From NCBI RefSeq assembly GCF_900476395.1, contig NZ_UIHB01000003.1:111736-175735 (forward strand): DNA of 64,000 bases. Direction: 5' to 3'. Shown here one piece after another: positions 35,470 through 44,763 of the stretch. A program made the position numbers and the translations under genes. The notes beneath the pieces are model-generated. The model was not told the DNA's origin. It saw nothing but the letters and a program-made list of their open reading frames with translations, and ran no database searches. Within the stretch, counting starts at the first letter, position 1. Each line of letters begins with the position of its first letter. The DNA is from Xanthomonas euroxanthea. Its GTDB lineage: Bacteria; Pseudomonadota; Gammaproteobacteria; Xanthomonadales; Xanthomonadaceae.

Positions 35470-36444
35470 ATGGCCCGCCGTCGCAAACATCACGAAGACC
35501 ATGGCAACCACGAAGCGTGGGCGATTCCGTATGCCGATCTGATGACGCTGCTGCTGGCGTTCTTCGTGGTGATGTATGCAATCTCCTCGCTCAACGAGGG
35601 CAAGTACAAGGTCATGGCACAAGCGCTGACCACCGCCTTCGGTGGCGCGTCCACCGCCGCCAGCCCGGTGCAGGTCGGCAGGACCCAGACCCTGGGTGCC
35701 GATTACGACCGCCCGTCGGTGATCAAGGCCGGCGCGCCGATGGCCGCGTCCAGAGGACCGACCGACCCCACCCTGCTGCCGTCGATGGCCGCGCAGATGC
35801 GCATGCCGGTGTCGCTGCGCAACCAGGCGCAGCTGGCGCGTGCGCAGCGGCAGATGGACGCGGTGGCCCAGCAATTGGGCAAGACGCTGGCGCCGCTGAT
35901 CGACCAGAAACTCATCACCATCCGCCGCAACGATCTGTGGATCGAGGTGGAGATCAACAGCGACATCCTGTTCGGTACCGGCTCGGCGGCATTGGCTGGC
36001 AGCGCCCGCGGCACCCTGTCGGCGCTGGCCGCGGTGCTGCGCGATGCGCCCAACGGCGTGCGCGTGGAGGGCTATACCGACAATCAGCCGATCGCCACAG
36101 CACTGTTCCCCTCCAACTGGGAGCTGTCGGCCGCGCGCGCCGCCAGCGTGGTGCACCTGTTTGCCGATGACGGCATCGCCCCGCAGCGATTGGCGATGGT
36201 GGGCTATGGAGAATTCCGCGCACGTGCCGATAACAGCACTGAGGCGGGACGGAATGCGAACCGGCGTGTGGTGTTGATCATCCTCGCTGACTCGGCTGGC
36301 TCACTCGCACCCGATCCGCCATCGCAGCTGCATGCGACCGCCGCCGGGGCGCCCAAGCTTCCCAAGTCTGACGGCGGCCAAACGGCCGTCACCACCGAAA
36401 GCGGCACAAGTTCCGTTCCCGCCGTAATTCAAGGAGTGCAGTGA
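35470..36444 (+). CDS. motD: MotD, MotB-type stator protein with peptidoglycan-binding domain
   Basis: 324 residues. A basic N-terminus leads into a single membrane helix containing the essential proton-binding aspartate D23 (IPYADLMTLLLAFF). The C-terminal OmpA-like domain (about 155-265) carries the peptidoglycan-binding pattern GYTDNQP and LSAARAASV. It anchors the MotC/MotD stator to the cell wall. The gene starts 7 nt after motC and ends one base before parC, so the four genes form one operon. Confidence 0.94.
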   Translation: MARRRKHHEDHGNHEAWAIPYADLMTLLLAFFVVMYAISSLNEGKYKVMAQALTTAFGGASTAASPVQVGRTQTLGADYDRPSVIKAGAPMAASRGPTDPTLLPSMAAQMRMPVSLRNQAQLARAQRQMDAVAQQLGKTLAPLIDQKLITIRRNDLWIEVEINSDILFGTGSAALAGSARGTLSALAAVLRDAPNGVRVEGYTDNQPIATALFPSNWELSAARAASVVHLFADDGIAPQRLAMVGYGEFRARADNSTEAGRNANRRVVLIILADSAGSLAPDPPSQLHATAAGAPKLPKSDGGQTAVTTESGTSSVPAVIQGVQ

Positions 36445-36445
36445 G

Positions 36446-37228
36446 ATGCGTATCTGGGCAATCGCCAACCAGAAGGGCGGCGTCGGCAAGACCACCACGA
36501 CGCTGGCATTGGGTCGTGGCCTGGCCGCGCTCGGCCACCGGGTATTGTTGATCGACCTCGATCCGCACTCCTCACTCACCCGCGCGTTCGGTGTGGCGAT
36601 CGACCCGCCGCCGCGCGGGGTGCTGGACCTGTTCGGCACCCCGCCGAGCGACCTGGCCAGCCTGGCCCACGAAAGCGCCATCCCCGGCCTGTCCTATGTC
36701 TGCGCGCAAGCCGCACTGGCCACGCTGGAACGCCGCAGCGCCAACCAGCCCGGGCTGGGCCTGGCCCTGCAGAACGCGATGACCCGGCATGCCGGCCAGC
36801 ACGACTACATCCTGCTCGACTGCCCGCCCACGCTCGGCCTGCTGATGATCAACGCGCTGGCCGCCTGCGACCGCGTGGTGGTGCCCACCCAGGCCGAGCC
36901 GCTGGCGCTGCATGGCCTGGCCAGCATGGTGCGTACCGCCGACATGGTGCAGCGTTCGCGTCGCCGCGCACTGCCGGTGTCGATCCTGCCGACCCTGTTC
37001 GACCGCCGCACCCGCGCCGGCACCGAGACGCTCAAGGAGATGCAGGACACCTACGGTGCCGTCGTCTGGGAAGACGCAGTGCCGGTGGATACCCGAATCT
37101 GCAATGCCGCCGCACTGACCGTCCCCGCCACCGGCGGCGACTACCAGGGCCGCGGCCTGTCCGCCTATCGCCGTGCGCTGGAATGGGTGCTGGCCGATGA
37201 CGCGGTGCGTATGGAGCAAGCCGCATGA
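36446..37228 (+). CDS. parC: ParC, ParA-like ATPase for polar placement of chemotaxis arrays
   Basis: A 260-residue ParA/MinD-type ATPase with deviant Walker A KGGVGKTTT (residues 10-18), LIDLDPHSSLT and DCPPTLGLL. Standing alone in a chemotaxis operon before a CheW-domain protein, it matches ParC of Vibrio and Pseudomonas, which positions chemotaxis arrays at the pole, rather than a chromosome-partition ParA (no parB or parS nearby). Its stop overlaps the start of the next gene by 4 nt. Confidence 0.88.
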   Translation: MRIWAIANQKGGVGKTTTTLALGRGLAALGHRVLLIDLDPHSSLTRAFGVAIDPPPRGVLDLFGTPPSDLASLAHESAIPGLSYVCAQAALATLERRSANQPGLGLALQNAMTRHAGQHDYILLDCPPTLGLLMINALAACDRVVVPTQAEPLALHGLASMVRTADMVQRSRRRALPVSILPTLFDRRTRAGTETLKEMQDTYGAVVWEDAVPVDTRICNAAALTVPATGGDYQGRGLSAYRRALEWVLADDAVRMEQAA

Positions 37229-38478
37229 GCAACCACACCGCCAACGGTGAGCTGGACGATTATCTGGAAGGCCTGCTGCACGATGCCGGCGTCGAGCCCA
37301 CTGCCCCGGCTACCGGTGCCACCCTCGCGGCGGCACCGGCAACTGCCGAGGCAGACCTCACGCTGGCCGAAGCGCCGGTGCAGGCCGACGCGGCCCCCGA
37401 AGCCGCCGCTGTCTCCGAAGCGGCCACTTCCAACGCGATCGCCGCGGTGCTCAGCGCCGATGCGATCGCCGCCGATTTCCTTGCCGAAATGGATGCCGAC
37501 CCGGCCTTCGGCCCGCCGGTGATCGCCGCGCCCAGCGCCGCAGACATCGCCGCCGATTTCCTCGCCGAAATGGATGCCGACCCGGCCTTCGGCCCGCCGG
37601 TGGTCGCCGCGCCCAGCGCCGCAGACATCGCCGCCGATTTCCTCGCCGAAATGGATGCCGACCCGGCCTTCGGCCCGCCGGTGGTCGCCGCGCCCAGCGC
37701 TGCAGACATCGCTGCCGATTTCCTCGCCGAAATGGACGCCGACCCGGCCTTCGCCACGGCGGCGCCCAGCCCGTTCATGAGCACTGCCGACCTGATGGCC
37801 GAAATGGACGCAGACCCGGCCTTCGCCAGCGCTGCCTCCGGCGCCGACCTGCTGGCCGCCGATCTGCTGTCGGAGATGGATGCCGACCCGGCCTTTGCCG
37901 ATGCCGCACCCGCCGCGCCGGCACCTGCGCGGCCTGCGCCGGCACCGATGCAGGCACCGCACCGCGCGCCGCCGTCGCCGATCTATCCGCAAGGCCTGCA
38001 GGCACTGCTGGCCCCCGGCCAGGCCGAGCACATCCAGGCCGAGCGGCGCGCAGCCGAACGCAGCACGCGCTGGCTGCGCCTGCGCTGCGGCGAACAGACC
38101 TATGCGCTGGAATTGCTCAAGGTGCAGGAGGTGGTACTGCCGGTGCCGCTGCTGCCACTGCGCGGCACCGCCAGCGCGATGCTCGGCATCATGAACCTGC
38201 GTGGCCAGGTGGTGCCGGTGATCGACCTGGGCATGCATCTGGGCTCGGCGCCGATCAACATGGATCTGCAGACGCGCGTGGTGGTGCTGGAGGAAAACGG
38301 CGAGACCATGGGTCTGCGCGTGTCGGCGGTGGAAGACGTCACCAGCCTGACCGATCAGCAGATCGAACCACCGGACAACGCACGCCTGTGCCGCATTTCC
38401 AACAACCTGTTCCGCGGCGTCGCGCGGCTGGGCCATCAGCCGATGATCCTGCTCGATGCCAGCCATTTGCTGCATTGA
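37225..38478 (+). CDS. parP: ParP-like CheW-domain protein with 27-residue tandem repeats
   Basis: 417 residues. The C-terminal ~140 residues are a CheW domain (from about 270: WLRLRCGEQTYALELLKVQEV, then GIMNLRGQVVPVIDLG). The N-terminal ~250 residues are acidic and Ala/Pro-rich, with four near-identical 27-residue units containing AADFLAEMDADPAF and two degenerate ones. In Vibrio, ParP couples ParC to CheA and so recruits arrays to the pole; position after parC supports this role. The repeats could give multivalent binding to a partner. A plain scaffold CheW is less likely given the length. Confidence 0.85.
   Translation: MSNHTANGELDDYLEGLLHDAGVEPTAPATGATLAAAPATAEADLTLAEAPVQADAAPEAAAVSEAATSNAIAAVLSADAIAADFLAEMDADPAFGPPVIAAPSAADIAADFLAEMDADPAFGPPVVAAPSAADIAADFLAEMDADPAFGPPVVAAPSAADIAADFLAEMDADPAFATAAPSPFMSTADLMAEMDADPAFASAASGADLLAADLLSEMDADPAFADAAPAAPAPARPAPAPMQAPHRAPPSPIYPQGLQALLAPGQAEHIQAERRAAERSTRWLRLRCGEQTYALELLKVQEVVLPVPLLPLRGTASAMLGIMNLRGQVVPVIDLGMHLGSAPINMDLQTRVVVLEENGETMGLRVSAVEDVTSLTDQQIEPPDNARLCRISNNLFRGVARLGHQPMILLDASHLLH
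37471..37757 (+). repeat. 81-bp tandem repeats inside parP
   Basis: Units start at 37471, 37552, 37633 and 37714, an exact 81-bp period coding for 27 residues. The middle units are nearly identical at DNA level, indicating recent expansion; two shorter degenerate units follow to about 37905. Confidence 0.92.
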
Positions 38479-38524
38479 TCCGGCGCTCAGCTGACGCGCA
38501 CCTGCACGCGCAACGATTCACCGT

Positions 38525-38551
38525 TAAAGCTTTCCCGCCGCCCGCCGTTAG
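38525..38551 (+). promoter_or_regulatory. FliA promoter for STAS-cheY-cheA
   Basis: TAAAGCTT-N11-GCCGTTAG matches the sigma28 consensus with exact spacing; the implied start is about 24 nt upstream of the STAS gene ATG. Confidence 0.8.
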
Positions 38552-38581
38552 TACGCATAGAACCATCCGTTCGGAGCAACA

Positions 38582-38890
38582 ATGAGCACAGTGACATTGG
38601 GTGAGGATCTCGGCATCGAGACCAGCGCCGACCTCAAGCAGAAGCTTGCCGCGTTCCTGGCCCAGGACGGCGAGGTGGTGCTCAATGCCGGCGACGTCCG
38701 GCGTATCCATACCGCCAGCGTGCAGTTGCTCTGTGCCTTTGTGCAGACCCGCCGCCAGGCGGGGTTGCATACCGAATTCGATGGCTGCAACGACACTTTT
38801 AGAGATGCGGCCCGTCTGCTCGGCGTCACCGACGCGCTCGGACTTTCCGCATCCAATGACAACCTGAAATCTGTGGAGAACGCCGCATGA
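38582..38890 (+). CDS. STAS-domain protein of the chemotaxis operon
   Basis: A 102-residue single STAS domain (anti-sigma-antagonist fold) covering the whole protein. The usual phospho-acceptor loop reads DVRRIHTASVQLL, with T/S residues that might be phosphorylated. Such proteins precede cheY-cheA pairs in several gammaproteobacteria; the partner is not known. The stop overlaps the cheY ATG by 4 nt. It begins the operon transcribed from the FliA-type promoter at 38525-38551. Confidence 0.88.
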   Translation: MSTVTLGEDLGIETSADLKQKLAAFLAQDGEVVLNAGDVRRIHTASVQLLCAFVQTRRQAGLHTEFDGCNDTFRDAARLLGVTDALGLSASNDNLKSVENAA

Positions 38891-39252
38891 GCGCACGTAT
38901 CTTGGTGGTGGACGATTCGGCGTCAATGCGCCAGATGGTCTCTTTCGCCCTCACCTCTGCCGGCTTTGCCGTCGAAGAAGCCGAGGACGGCGCCGTGGCG
39001 CTGGGCCGCGCGAAGGGCCAACGCTTCAACGCGGTGGTGACCGACGTGAACATGCCCAACATGGACGGCATCTCGCTGATCCGTGAGCTGCGCCAGCTGC
39101 CGGACTACAAGTTCACCCCGATGCTGATGCTCACCACCGAGTCGGCGGCCGACAAGAAGTCCGAAGGCAAGGCCGCCGGTGCCACCGGCTGGCTGGTCAA
39201 GCCGTTCAACCCGGAACAGCTGATCGCCACCGTCCAGAAAGTTCTGGGTTAA
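38887..39252 (+). CDS. cheY: CheY, chemotaxis response regulator (set 2)
   Basis: A 121-residue receiver domain with D9/D10, phospho-acceptor D53, TT at 83-84 and K105. At the switch position preceding the lysine it has W102 (GWLVKPF) where CheY set 1 has tyrosine, so output to the motor may differ or it may act as a phosphate sink. It lies between the STAS gene and the second cheA and is presumably the main target of that kinase. Confidence 0.93.
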   Translation: MSARILVVDDSASMRQMVSFALTSAGFAVEEAEDGAVALGRAKGQRFNAVVTDVNMPNMDGISLIRELRQLPDYKFTPMLMLTTESAADKKSEGKAAGATGWLVKPFNPEQLIATVQKVLG

Positions 39253-39284
39253 TTCCACTTGCCTCACCATCGGATGTCACGCCC

Positions 39285-41288
39285 ATGAGCATGGACCTGC
39301 AACGTTTCCACGCCACCTTTTTCGAGGAAAGCCGCGAAGGGCTGGACGCGATGGAGGCCGGGCTGTTGTCCCTTGAAGAGGGCAACCGCGACCCGGAAAT
39401 CATCAACTCGGTGTTCCGCGCCGCGCACTCGATCAAGGGCGGCGCTGCCACCTTCGGTTTCGAAGCGGTCGCCGGCCTGACCCACGTGCTGGAGACGCTG
39501 CTGGACGAGTTGCGCTCCAACAAGCGCCAGCTCGAGCCCAATGCGGTCGATGCCATGCTCGGCTCGGTCGACGTGCTGCGCGCACTGCTGCGCGAAGCCG
39601 AACACGGCACCCCGGCCGACCCGGCCGCGGTCAAGGCCGTGCATACCCGTTTGAACGCGGTGCTGGCCGGCGAAGCGCCGACCGCCGCGGCGGTGGCCAA
39701 GCCGAAGGAAGAAGAACCCGAAGCCTGGCATATCGGCTTCACCCCGGCGCCGTCGCTGTTCATGAGCGGCAACGACCCGCTGCGCATCATCCGCGAGCTC
39801 GAGCACCTGGGCCCGCTGCAGATTGCCGCGCGCCTGGAGCGCATGCCGGGCTTTGAGAACATCGACCCGCTGGAAGCCTACCTGGCCTGGGATCTGGGCC
39901 TGATCGGCAAGATTCCGCGCAGCAAGATCGAAGACACCTTCGCCTGGGTGGTGGACGATTGCGAGCTGGAGATCCGCCCGATGGCGGTGCCCGGCCCGCC
40001 GCCGAGCCTGGCCGTCGAAGCCGCCGCTGCGCCTGTCGCCGTCGCTGCGGCACCTGCCGCCGCTGCCGAACCTGCCGCCGCCGCTGCCACGCCGGCCAAG
40101 GCCGCCGCAGCCGAAGCGGAAACCTCGATCCGCGTCAGCGTCGACAAGGTCGATGCCCTGATCAATCTGGTCGGCGAGCTGGTCATCACCCAGGCCATGC
40201 TCAAGCAGGTCTCCACCGGCCTGGATCCGGCGCATGCCGAACAGCTGTTCGCCGGCCTGGATCTGCTCGAACGCAATACCCGCGACCTGCAGGAAGCGGT
40301 CATCGGCGTGCGCATGCTGCCGGTGGACGCGGTGTTCCGTCGCTTCCCGCGCCTGGTCCGCGACCTCTCCAGCCGCCTCGGCAAGCAGGTCCGCCTGCGT
40401 ACCATTGGCGAAGGCACGGAACTGGACAAGGGCCTGATCGAAAAGATTGCCGATCCGTTGGTGCACCTTGTGCGCAACTCGATCGACCACGGCCTGGAAA
40501 TGCCCGATGCGCGTCGCGCCTCCGGCAAGGACGAAACCGGCACGATCACCCTGGCGGCCTCGCACCAGGGCGGCCACATCGTGATCGAAGTCAGCGACGA
40601 CGGCCGCGGCCTCAATCGCGCCAAGATCCTGGAAAAAGCCGCCGAACGCGGCATCGCCGTGCCGGACAACCCGACCGACGCGCAGGTGTGGGACCTGATC
40701 TTCGCGCCGGGCTTCTCCACCGCCGACGCGGTGACCGACCTGTCCGGTCGTGGCGTGGGCATGGACGTGGTCCGCCGCAACATCCAGGGCCTGGGTGGCG
40801 AAGTGCAGCTGGAAAGCAACGCCGGCAGCGGTACCCGCGTGCTGATCCGCCTGCCGCTGACCCTGGCCATCCTGGACGGCATGACCGTCTCGGTCGCCGG
40901 CGAAACCCTGATCCTGCCGCTGGCCTACGTGCTCGAGGCACTGCAGCCGGCGCCGGAAGACATCCGCTCGATGGCGGGCGACGGTCGGGTGCTGCGGGTG
41001 CGCGGCGAGTACCTGCCGATCCTGTCGCTTACCGACTACTACGGCTTCGGCGGGCAGCAGTCCTCGCAGGAACCGCTGGTGGTGGTGGTCGAAGGCGACG
41101 GCCAGAAGATCGCGCTGGAAGTGGATGAATTGCTCGGCCAGCAACAGGTCGTGGTCAAGAACATCGAGAACAACTACCGCCGTATCCCGGGTGTCTCAGG
41201 CGCCACCATCCTGGGCGATGGCCGGGTCTCGCTGATCGTGGACATCGGCGGGCTGGTGCGCTCGCTGCGTGTGCCGCAGGCCGCGTAA
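39285..41288 (+). CDS. cheA: CheA, chemotaxis histidine kinase (set 2, with P2)
   Basis: 667 residues with all five domains: P1 with phospho-histidine H48 (AAHSIKGGA), P2 (about 145-235, starting AWHIGFTPAPSLFMSGNDPL), an Ala-rich linker, P3 (about 275-345, TSIRVSVDKVDALINLVGE), P4 ATPase (HLVRNSIDHG, DDGRGLN, GRGVGMDVV) and P5 CheW-like domain (about 505-660). Unlike the first CheA it has a recognisable P2 response-regulator docking domain. A terminator hairpin follows about 80 nt after the stop. Confidence 0.96.
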   Translation: MSMDLQRFHATFFEESREGLDAMEAGLLSLEEGNRDPEIINSVFRAAHSIKGGAATFGFEAVAGLTHVLETLLDELRSNKRQLEPNAVDAMLGSVDVLRALLREAEHGTPADPAAVKAVHTRLNAVLAGEAPTAAAVAKPKEEEPEAWHIGFTPAPSLFMSGNDPLRIIRELEHLGPLQIAARLERMPGFENIDPLEAYLAWDLGLIGKIPRSKIEDTFAWVVDDCELEIRPMAVPGPPPSLAVEAAAAPVAVAAAPAAAAEPAAAAATPAKAAAAEAETSIRVSVDKVDALINLVGELVITQAMLKQVSTGLDPAHAEQLFAGLDLLERNTRDLQEAVIGVRMLPVDAVFRRFPRLVRDLSSRLGKQVRLRTIGEGTELDKGLIEKIADPLVHLVRNSIDHGLEMPDARRASGKDETGTITLAASHQGGHIVIEVSDDGRGLNRAKILEKAAERGIAVPDNPTDAQVWDLIFAPGFSTADAVTDLSGRGVGMDVVRRNIQGLGGEVQLESNAGSGTRVLIRLPLTLAILDGMTVSVAGETLILPLAYVLEALQPAPEDIRSMAGDGRVLRVRGEYLPILSLTDYYGFGGQQSSQEPLVVVVEGDGQKIALEVDELLGQQQVVVKNIENNYRRIPGVSGATILGDGRVSLIVDIGGLVRSLRVPQAA

Positions 41289-41366
41289 CACGCCAGGCCA
41301 CGCAACAAGCGCGGTGTGGCTCCTTCTCCCGCGGGAGAAAGGCCGCAGATTATGTGCGGTCACGAC

Positions 41367-41400
41367 AAAGCCCTGGCAGCGATGCCGGGGCTTTTCATTT
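41367..41400 (+). terminator. Rho-independent terminator after cheA set 2
   Basis: Stem AAAGCCC-T-GGC with GCC-G-GGGCTTT, six-base loop, then a short T-run (41391-41400). A second small palindrome (TTCTCCC/GGGAGAA) lies just upstream at about 41324-41339. Confidence 0.75.
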
Positions 41401-41664
41401 CTGCCAGGCACCGCAGTGCCCGGCGCAGTCCTGCAATTGCGCACCTGCCCCGCGACGCGTGCCGCATGGCCTGCAGCCGCTGCCCCGGCGTGTCGGAACA
41501 TGTCCGGCGCAGCGCCTATCCACGCGCGCAGGGCCAACCACGACGATGCTCAACACGCCCCGATCCTGCCGGGGCGTTCTGCCATTTGGCAGCGACCGAC
41601 AGACGCACGCGCTTCGTAATACCCGCTGCGTTTCCCCGCAAACGTGCCGTCCGTCGAAAGGTGA

Positions 41665-41691
41665 TCAAGCCCGCGCCGCGGCGGCCGATAC
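41665..41691 (+). promoter_or_regulatory. FliA promoter for the small exported protein
   Basis: TCAAGCCC-N11-GCCGATAC, exact spacing; the implied start is about 42 nt upstream of the ATG at 41741. Confidence 0.75.
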
Positions 41692-41740
41692 AGGGAGCAA
41701 TGAGGGCTGCCTGGCCCGCGCCACGTCGAAGGAAGTCCGC

Positions 41741-42268
41741 ATGCCCACCGTCAACTCACCACGCGCTGTCCGCCACCTGCTGGGCTCGGTGTGCGCCGCC
41801 GCGCTGCTGGCTGCCAGCATCTCGTTGCCGCCGTCCTTCGCAGCACCGGCCGCGCCGGTGTCGGTCCTGCTGGACAACGTGCCGGTGAACGCGCTGCAGT
41901 CGCTCGCCATCGACCTGGTGCAGTTGCGCGACGAGCAGCGGGCGCAGCTTGCCGCAGCGCATGACCCCGCCCGCATCGAGGCCTACGACGAGCGCCTGGG
42001 CAACCTGCGTCAACGCATCGCACGGCATGCGGGCTACGTCCAGGCCAGCGCGCCACAGGGTGAGCAGGCGCGCCAGTTTGCGCTGGTGCAGCAGCAACTG
42101 GGCCAGTATCTGGCGCAGCAGCGCCAGGCCAACCGCGCCCTGCATGCCGGCGACCTGCAGGCTGCGCAGGCCTTGTCGCTGGACCATGCAGGCGACGCAC
42201 GGCTGTGGACGCAACTGCACACCCTGCAGCAATCGATGGCCAGCGTGGGCACAACGCAACGCCACTGA
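41741..42268 (+). CDS. Small exported helical protein, unknown, chemotaxis-linked
   Basis: 175 residues. A signal peptide (hydrophobic SVCAAALLAASISLPPSFA, cleavage after FAAPA) is followed by an all-helical, glutamine-rich soluble part without membrane anchor, resembling half of a four-helix receptor sensor bundle. No family is recognised. GGAAG precedes the chosen ATG. It has its own FliA-type promoter and lies between cheA and the MCP array, so a periplasmic role in sensing is plausible but unproven. Confidence 0.75.
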   Translation: MPTVNSPRAVRHLLGSVCAAALLAASISLPPSFAAPAAPVSVLLDNVPVNALQSLAIDLVQLRDEQRAQLAAAHDPARIEAYDERLGNLRQRIARHAGYVQASAPQGEQARQFALVQQQLGQYLAQQRQANRALHAGDLQAAQALSLDHAGDARLWTQLHTLQQSMASVGTTQRH

Positions 42269-42467
42269 GCATTGCCCGCCTCGCGACCGCGATGGTCGCA
42301 GCGGCGTCGTAGGCTCTCCAGCCAGCCAGCCCCGCGCTGCGCGACGTGCGCCGAAGCGCCGGCCTGCGCTGCAGGTCCTATCGCCCTCGTGCGCACTGCC
42401 TTTGCCAGCGGGTCCACGGGCCGCGTGCCCTGCCCGGCCCGCCCTCACGCCGGCTGTCGCGCACTGC

Positions 42468-42494
42468 TCAACATTTTGGGGATCAGGTCGCTAT
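42468..42494 (+). promoter_or_regulatory. FliA promoter for the first MCP gene
   Basis: TCAACATT-N11-GTCGCTAT, with spacing as in the other FliA-type sites and the -10 element one base off GCCG; start about 33 nt before the ATG. Confidence 0.6.
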
Positions 42495-42534
42495 TCGACT
42501 TACCTCGGTCACATTCCTTTGCTGGATACCTGCC

Positions 42535-44712
42535 ATGACCTTCAAGACCACGATTGCAAACACGCTGGCCAACGTACCGCTGAAGCGCAAGTTTCTGGCG
42601 CAGACCGCGCTGGTGGCGCTGGGCATCATCGTGCTGGCGGTGATCGCCGCACGCTTGCAATACGTGGATCTCACCGATACGCGCCGCGACGGGCTCAAGA
42701 GCCAGATCGAAATGGCCATCGCGGTGGTCAATGGCTATGCCGAGCGCGCCGAGAAAGGCGAGATGGATGTGGACAGCGCCAAGAAGGCCGCGCTGCATAC
42801 CTTGTCCACCATGCGCGCACGTGGCGGCGTGGATTACATCTACGTCACCGACCAGACGCCGGTGATGCTGATGCACCCCACCCGCCCGGACCTCATCGGC
42901 AAGCCGCTCAACGATGTGCTGAGCCCTGACGGCAAGCGCATCTTCCCGGCCTTCGTCAGCGCGGCGCAGGCCGGCGGCGGCTACGTCGATTACGCCTGGG
43001 CCAAGCCCGGCGAAAAGGAGCCGGTGCAGAAGACCTCCTACGCCTCGCTGTACAAGCCGTGGGGCTGGGTGATCGGCACCGGCGTGTATCTGGACGACAC
43101 CCAGGCGCAGGCGCTGGTCTTCACCGGCATCGTCACCCTGGCCGGCGGCGTGCTGGTGCTGCTCAACCTGCTGGTGGGCTGGCTGATCGGCAATTCGGTG
43201 CTGGAGCCGGTGTCGCGCGCGCTTGCCGCCATCAAGGGCGTGGCGCGTGGCGATCTGAGCGTGCGCACCGCCCAGCATGGCAGCGATGAAATCGGCCAGA
43301 TGCTCAAGGCCACCGACGACATGGTGCATACGCTGGAGCGCTTCTCCGCGCAGACCAAGGTGATGATGCACATGCACGCCGGCGAAGACGTCAGCCACCG
43401 CATGCCCACCGATTTTCCCGGCGTCTACGGCGAGCTGGCCGGCGGCATCAACACGATGATCTTCGAACACCTGGACGCCATCATCGATGCGATCGGCATC
43501 CTCAACGAGTACGCGCAAGGCGATCTGTCGCGCGACGCCGCGCGCCTGCCCGGTACCCGGGCGGTGCTGCACGAAGCGATGGATGCCGCCAAGGCCAGCC
43601 TGCTGGCGATCAACACCGAGATCAAGCGGCTGGCCCAGGCTGCGGCCAATGGCGACTTCAGCCAGCGCGGCGATGCCACGCGTTTCAGGCACGACTCGGC
43701 ACGCATGATCAACGACCTCAACGCGATGATGGACGTCAGCGACCGCAACCTGGGCAAGCTCTCCGAGCTATTGGCCGCGCTGGCCGAGGGCGACCTCACT
43801 GCGCGCCTGGACGGTGAGTTCCACGGCGTGTTCGCGCGCATGCGCGATGACGCCAACACCACCGCCACGCAGCTGGCCGGCATCGTCGGGCGCATCCAGC
43901 AGGCCGCCGGCGCCATCACCGGGTCGGCCAGCGAGATCGCCGCCGGCAACAACGACCTGTCGCAGCGCACCGAACAACAGGCAGCCAACCTGGAAGAAAC
44001 CGCCGCCTCGATGGAAGAGCTCACCTCCACGGTCAGGCAGAACGCCGAAAGCGCCCGCCAGGCCAACCAGCTGGCAATCGGCGCGGCATCGGTGGCCTCG
44101 CAAGGCGGCCAGGTGGTCAGCCAGGTGGTGGACACCATGTCCGGCATCCAGACCTCGTCGAAGAAGATCGCCGAGATCATCTCGGTCATCGATGGCATCG
44201 CCTTCCAGACCAACATCCTGGCCTTGAACGCGGCGGTGGAAGCGGCCCGTGCCGGCGAACAGGGCCGCGGCTTTGCCGTGGTTGCCTCCGAGGTACGCAC
44301 GCTGGCGCAGCGCTCGGCCGGCGCGGCAAAGGAGATCAAGCACCTGATCGACGACTCGGTCGGCAAGGTGGCGCAGGGCTCGGCGCTGGTGGATCAGGCC
44401 GGCAAGACCATGGCCGAGATCGTGTCCTCGGTGCAGCGCGTGACCGACATCATGAGCGAGATCTCTGCCGCCTCGCAGGAGCAATCGGCCGGCATCGAGC
44501 AGGTCAATCTCACCGTCACCCAGATGGACGAGAGCACCCAGCAGAACGCCGCGCTGGTGGAAGAAGCCACCGCCGCCGCCAACGCCATGCAGCAGCAGGC
44601 GCAGCAGCTCGACGAGGCGGTGTCCAGCTTCCGGGTGACCGCGGCCTCGCCCGTGCAGCGCGGCCCCGGCCGTGGTGCCGCGCGCGCGGAGGCCCTGCGC
44701 GTCGCCAGCTGA
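42535..44712 (+). CDS. Methyl-accepting chemotaxis protein, single-Cache sensor
   Basis: 725 residues. Membrane helix 1 (about 20-40), a periplasmic single Cache domain of the sCache_2 type (about 45-185, with [15 protein letters not shown] and [13 protein letters not shown]), helix 2 (about 195-220), consecutive HAMP-like modules to about 450, and the cytoplasmic signalling domain with the hairpin tip near residue 545 ([21 protein letters not shown]). The C-terminus (ending RVAS) lacks a CheR-binding pentapeptide, so methylation may need help from receptors that have one. Ligand unknown; Cache_2 sensors often bind small acids. The next MCP gene follows after 51 nt. Confidence 0.95.
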   Translation: MTFKTTIANTLANVPLKRKFLAQTALVALGIIVLAVIAARLQYVDLTDTRRDGLKSQIEMAIAVVNGYAERAEKGEMDVDSAKKAALHTLSTMRARGGVDYIYVTDQTPVMLMHPTRPDLIGKPLNDVLSPDGKRIFPAFVSAAQAGGGYVDYAWAKPGEKEPVQKTSYASLYKPWGWVIGTGVYLDDTQAQALVFTGIVTLAGGVLVLLNLLVGWLIGNSVLEPVSRALAAIKGVARGDLSVRTAQHGSDEIGQMLKATDDMVHTLERFSAQTKVMMHMHAGEDVSHRMPTDFPGVYGELAGGINTMIFEHLDAIIDAIGILNEYAQGDLSRDAARLPGTRAVLHEAMDAAKASLLAINTEIKRLAQAAANGDFSQRGDATRFRHDSARMINDLNAMMDVSDRNLGKLSELLAALAEGDLTARLDGEFHGVFARMRDDANTTATQLAGIVGRIQQAAGAITGSASEIAAGNNDLSQRTEQQAANLEETAASMEELTSTVRQNAESARQANQLAIGAASVASQGGQVVSQVVDTMSGIQTSSKKIAEIISVIDGIAFQTNILALNAAVEAARAGEQGRGFAVVASEVRTLAQRSAGAAKEIKHLIDDSVGKVAQGSALVDQAGKTMAEIVSSVQRVTDIMSEISAASQEQSAGIEQVNLTVTQMDESTQQNAALVEEATAAANAMQQQAQQLDEAVSSFRVTAASPVQRGPGRGAARAEALRVAS

Positions 44713-44763
44713 TCGCCACCAGATCGCTCTCCCGTACCACCTCCTCACTTCGAAGCCACGCCC

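Noticed and set aside
36446..37228. Chromosome-partition ParA
   Set aside because: No ParB gene is present nearby; position before a CheW-domain protein fits ParC of polar chemotaxis arrays.
37471..37757. Regular 81-bp repeats as a CRISPR-like or intergenic array
   Set aside because: They are contiguous, in frame and code for 27-residue units within the ParP-like protein.
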